A stretch of 6,938 nucleotides of DNA, from assembly GCA_947587775.1 (NCBI GenBank), contig CANPYD010000056.1, positions 1 to 6,938 on the forward strand, in the 5' to 3' direction. Within the stretch, counting starts at the first letter, position 1. The number at the start of each line of letters is the position of its first letter. Made by a program: the position numbers and the translations under genes. The stretch comes from an uncultured Clostridia bacterium (GTDB lineage Bacteria; Bacillota; Clostridia; Christensenellales; Borkfalkiaceae). The notes beneath the pieces are model-generated. The model saw only the letters and a program-made list of their open reading frames with translations. It made no database searches and was not told the origin of the DNA. Shown piece after piece: positions 5,511 through 6,938 of the stretch.

Positions 5511-5511
5511 A

Positions 5512-6426
5512 TCAGCCTCCCGTCCCCTCGTCCTCGCCGAGGACAAAGGGGTTTTTGATTTCCTTGTTTGTTTTCGGATAAAAACTCTTGGCGACGATCG
5601 CGCGGCTCTTCCCGCGGGTTCGGCTCTTCGCCCATTCGGCAAGCTCCCTCGTCTCAAAGAGAGCGAAGGAAGCGCTCCCCGAGCCCGTCATCGCCGCCCC
5701 GAGAGGGGAGAAGGCCCGCGCTTCGGCGTACGCATCTTTCACGGCCCCGCAAAGGGAGGCCGCCGCGTCGTACAGACGGTTGGAAAAGCGCTGCGCCGCC
5801 CATGAGAGCATGCCGCCGCGGATCAGGCGGACGGCCTCTTCCGTGCAGGGCGGGTAGGATTGTTGCAGCCTGTCGAATTCTTTATAGCATTCCCGCGAAG
5901 AGACCCCTTCCTTCGGGCAGAGGAGCAGAAAGTGCAATTCTGGCTCTTCGGGGAGAAATTCGATCTTTTCGCCCCGTCCCCGCATGCGCGCCAGCCCGCC
6001 CGTGAGAAGGTATTTTGTATCGCTTCCGAGCTCGTCCGCGAGCGATTCCACCGCACCCATGTCCGGGACCCCATAGAGACGTTTCATGCCAAGGAGCACG
6101 CCCGCGGCGTCTGCCGAGGAGCCGCCGAGCCCCGCACCGATCGGAATGTTTTTGTAGACCGTAATGTCCGCGCCCGCCGTCGAGAAGGCGGCGGAGAAGC
6201 GTTCCGCGGCACGCAGGGCGTTGTTCTCTTCGGGGAGAATGCTCTCGCTCCCCATGCCGTGCATGACGACAGAACTCCTCCCGTCCTTGCGTTTTTTGAG
6301 AACGATGCGGTCGGAGAGATCGACCGTTACGACGAGAGAATCGAGCATATGATACCCGTTTTCTTTCCCCGTGACGTCGAGGGTGAGATTGAGTTTGGCG
6401 TTGGCATGGAGCCGTACGACGTTCAT
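5512..6426 (-). CDS. ispE: 4-diphosphocytidyl-2-C-methyl-D-erythritol kinase
   Basis: This is the GHMP-superfamily kinase of the MEP isoprenoid pathway. It uses ATP to phosphorylate the 2-hydroxyl of CDP-methylerythritol in the cytosol. It has 304 residues, close to the usual 280-300. Signatures: HANAKLNLTLDV (Lys11, the catalytic lysine position), GYHMLDSLVVTVDL, the ATP loop IPIGAGLGGSSADAA (94-108), GSDTKYLLTGG (Asp136, catalytic aspartate position) and the third motif GAAMTGSGSASFALF. Most relatives have DVPF where this has DTKY; the aspartate itself is kept. ATG 6426 or the adjacent ATG 6429 begins the protein. A promoter ends at 6434, so the longer frame to 6585 would run upstream of its own transcript. 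No Shine-Dalgarno site is present, suggesting leaderless initiation. It is the first gene of an operon with the TPR/two-TM gene. The annotation is confident. Confidence 0.95.
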   Translation of the reverse strand: MNVVRLHANAKLNLTLDVTGKENGYHMLDSLVVTVDLSDRIVLKKRKDGRSSVVMHGMGSESILPEENNALRAAERFSAAFSTAGADITVYKNIPIGAGLGGSSADAAGVLLGMKRLYGVPDMGAVESLADELGSDTKYLLTGGLARMRGRGEKIEFLPEEPELHFLLLCPKEGVSSRECYKEFDRLQQSYPPCTEEAVRLIRGGMLSWAAQRFSNRLYDAAASLCGAVKDAYAEARAFSPLGAAMTGSGSASFALFETRELAEWAKSRTRGKSRAIVAKSFYPKTNKEIKNPFVLGEDEGTGG

Positions 6427-6433
6427 CATGGGT

Positions 6434-6462
6434 ATTGTAGCACAGATTTCTTTGAATTGCAA
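6434..6462 (-). promoter_or_regulatory. Extended -10 promoter of ispE, placed for a leaderless mRNA
   Basis: On the minus strand TTGCAA (6462-6457), 17 bases and TACAAT (6439-6434) preceded by TGC. Only ACCC lies between the -10 and the paired ATGATG (6429-6424). A start seven bases after the -10 falls at 6427, inside the first ATG and next to the second, so ATG 6426 is the likely leaderless start. Confidence 0.78.
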
Positions 6463-6478
6463 ATGTTTCGCTTTTATT

Positions 6479-6760
6479 TCGTTCATTTCTTTGCTCGCCC
6501 CGCTCGCTCTGCACAAGGCCTGCCCCCTCTGGGGTGGAGCAACGCGTCCTGCCAAGGATTGATAATCCTTGGCGCGTTGCGACATGAGTGCCCCGCGCGC
6601 ATTCTAATTTTTCTAAGCGCGGCACGAGGAGCGTCAGCGACGAAGTAGCGCATTATCTCGCGCGAACGGTGACCGAGGGCAGGACGCTACCTGCCCGAGA
6701 CGGCTCCGCCGCAGGCGGTGGTGGGGGGAATCTCGCGGGGCATCGAAAAGAAATGAACGA
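6479..6760. repeat. Repeat block bounded by 14-bp inverted repeats upstream of ispE
   Basis: TCGTTCATTTCTTT (6479-6492) and its exact complement (6747-6760) bound 282 bases without a gene. Inside are a large hairpin (6539-6580), ATTAGAATG on the minus strand (about 6599-6607), GGGCAGG-ACGCTA-CCTGCCC (6677-6696) and the CTCCGCCGCAGGCGGTG motif (6704-6720). The boundary motif is the same tail found after the modular hairpins at 3337-3357 and 6888-6906. It could be a non-autonomous element or two abutting repeats in opposite orientation. Confidence 0.55.
6539..6580. repeat. Bulged 17-bp hairpin
   Basis: GCAACGC (6539-6545) pairs with GCGTTGC (6574-6580) and GCCAAGGATT (6551-6560) with AATCCTTGGC (6564-6573), leaving a one-sided GTCCT bulge and a three-base loop. 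It lies about 75 bases upstream of the ispE -35. There is no T-tract on either side, so a terminator is unlikely. Confidence 0.8.
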
Positions 6761-6813
6761 GCGAACCTTCCCCGTGCATCAATCGGATCACTCCGAACAT
6801 CGCTTTGCAATTA

Positions 6814-6937
6814 CATTAAGGTTCCCGTAGGGTACCAAATAGGGTGCGCTCAGGCGGGGAGACCCCGCCACGCGCCGTGATTTGGAAGGTTTCGCTCGAT
6901 TTCTTTTGAGCTTGCGCCTTTGGGGCGCGCTCAAAAT
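6814..6937 (+). repeat. Dispersed modular hairpin repeat, copy 3, running to the window end
   Basis: It begins CATTAAGG and repeats GGTTCCCGTAGGGTACC (6820-6836) and the two-level hairpin: outer GTGCG (6844-6848) with CGCGC (6871-6875), inner GGCGGGG (6853-6859) with CCCCGCC (6863-6869). A tail TTTCGCTCGATTTC follows, then a hairpin TTTTGAGC...GCTCAAAA (about 6904-6936) related to the hairpin at 3143-3203. No gene is visible from 6440 to the window end. Confidence 0.78.
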
Positions 6938-6938
6938 A

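Noticed and set aside
6539..6580. Integron attC site or rho-independent terminator
   Set aside because: No attC core sites, integrase or cassette genes are visible, and no T-tract follows the hairpin.
5860..6648. Plus-strand frame opposite ispE
   Set aside because: It is antisense to ispE, with no supported start site or recognisable domain.

Overview
The window reads as a chromosomal segment of a moderately high-GC anaerobic Bacillota, most likely an uncultured gut Clostridia-type lineage. The grounds are an MEP-pathway kinase (IspE), a DUF4886-type SGNH lipoprotein fused to a BspA-like leucine-rich-repeat segment, a TPR/two-TM membrane protein, sigma-A-like promoters and many GC-rich dispersed hairpin repeats. 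The taxonomic call is inference.

Layout, left to right. Bases 1-112 are repeat sequence. A minus-strand terminator (115-136) closes a minus-strand unit made of a BspA-like LRR_5 protein with a displaced 5' end (178-675), two dispersed repeat blocks (670-905) and, upstream of them, a lipoprotein SGNH hydrolase (933-2198). A compact divergent promoter region (2199-2305) separates this from a plus-strand glycerophosphodiester phosphodiesterase (2306-3139), which carries an in-frame repeat-derived insertion. Bases 3140-3721 hold no gene and are packed with repeats: a 28-bp perfect hairpin, two copies of a modular hairpin family, and a GC-rich array with an exact 50-bp direct repeat. A minus-strand APH-family kinase (3722-4462) follows with its own promoter. 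A clear terminator (4581-4613) ends the next minus-strand operon, ispE (5512-6426) followed by a TPR/two-TM protein (4632-5510). Bases 6440-6938 are again gene-free and repeat-rich and contain a third copy of the modular family.

The genes do not form one pathway. IspE makes an isoprenoid precursor, GDPD recycles glycerophosphodiesters, the lipoprotein pair should act at the cell surface, and the APH-like and TPR/TM proteins have unknown substrates. The clearest signals beyond ordinary gene content are: (1) two genes invaded by short palindromic repeats, one of them in frame in an enzyme; (2) a three-copy hairpin family whose outer stem is kept while the inner stem changes, with one compensatory base-pair change; (3) well-formed promoters set so close to the start codons of GDPD and ispE that their mRNAs look leaderless, with a leader of only about 13 nt on the SGNH gene. 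I found no CRISPR array, RNA gene, phage gene, transposase or toxin-antitoxin pair.
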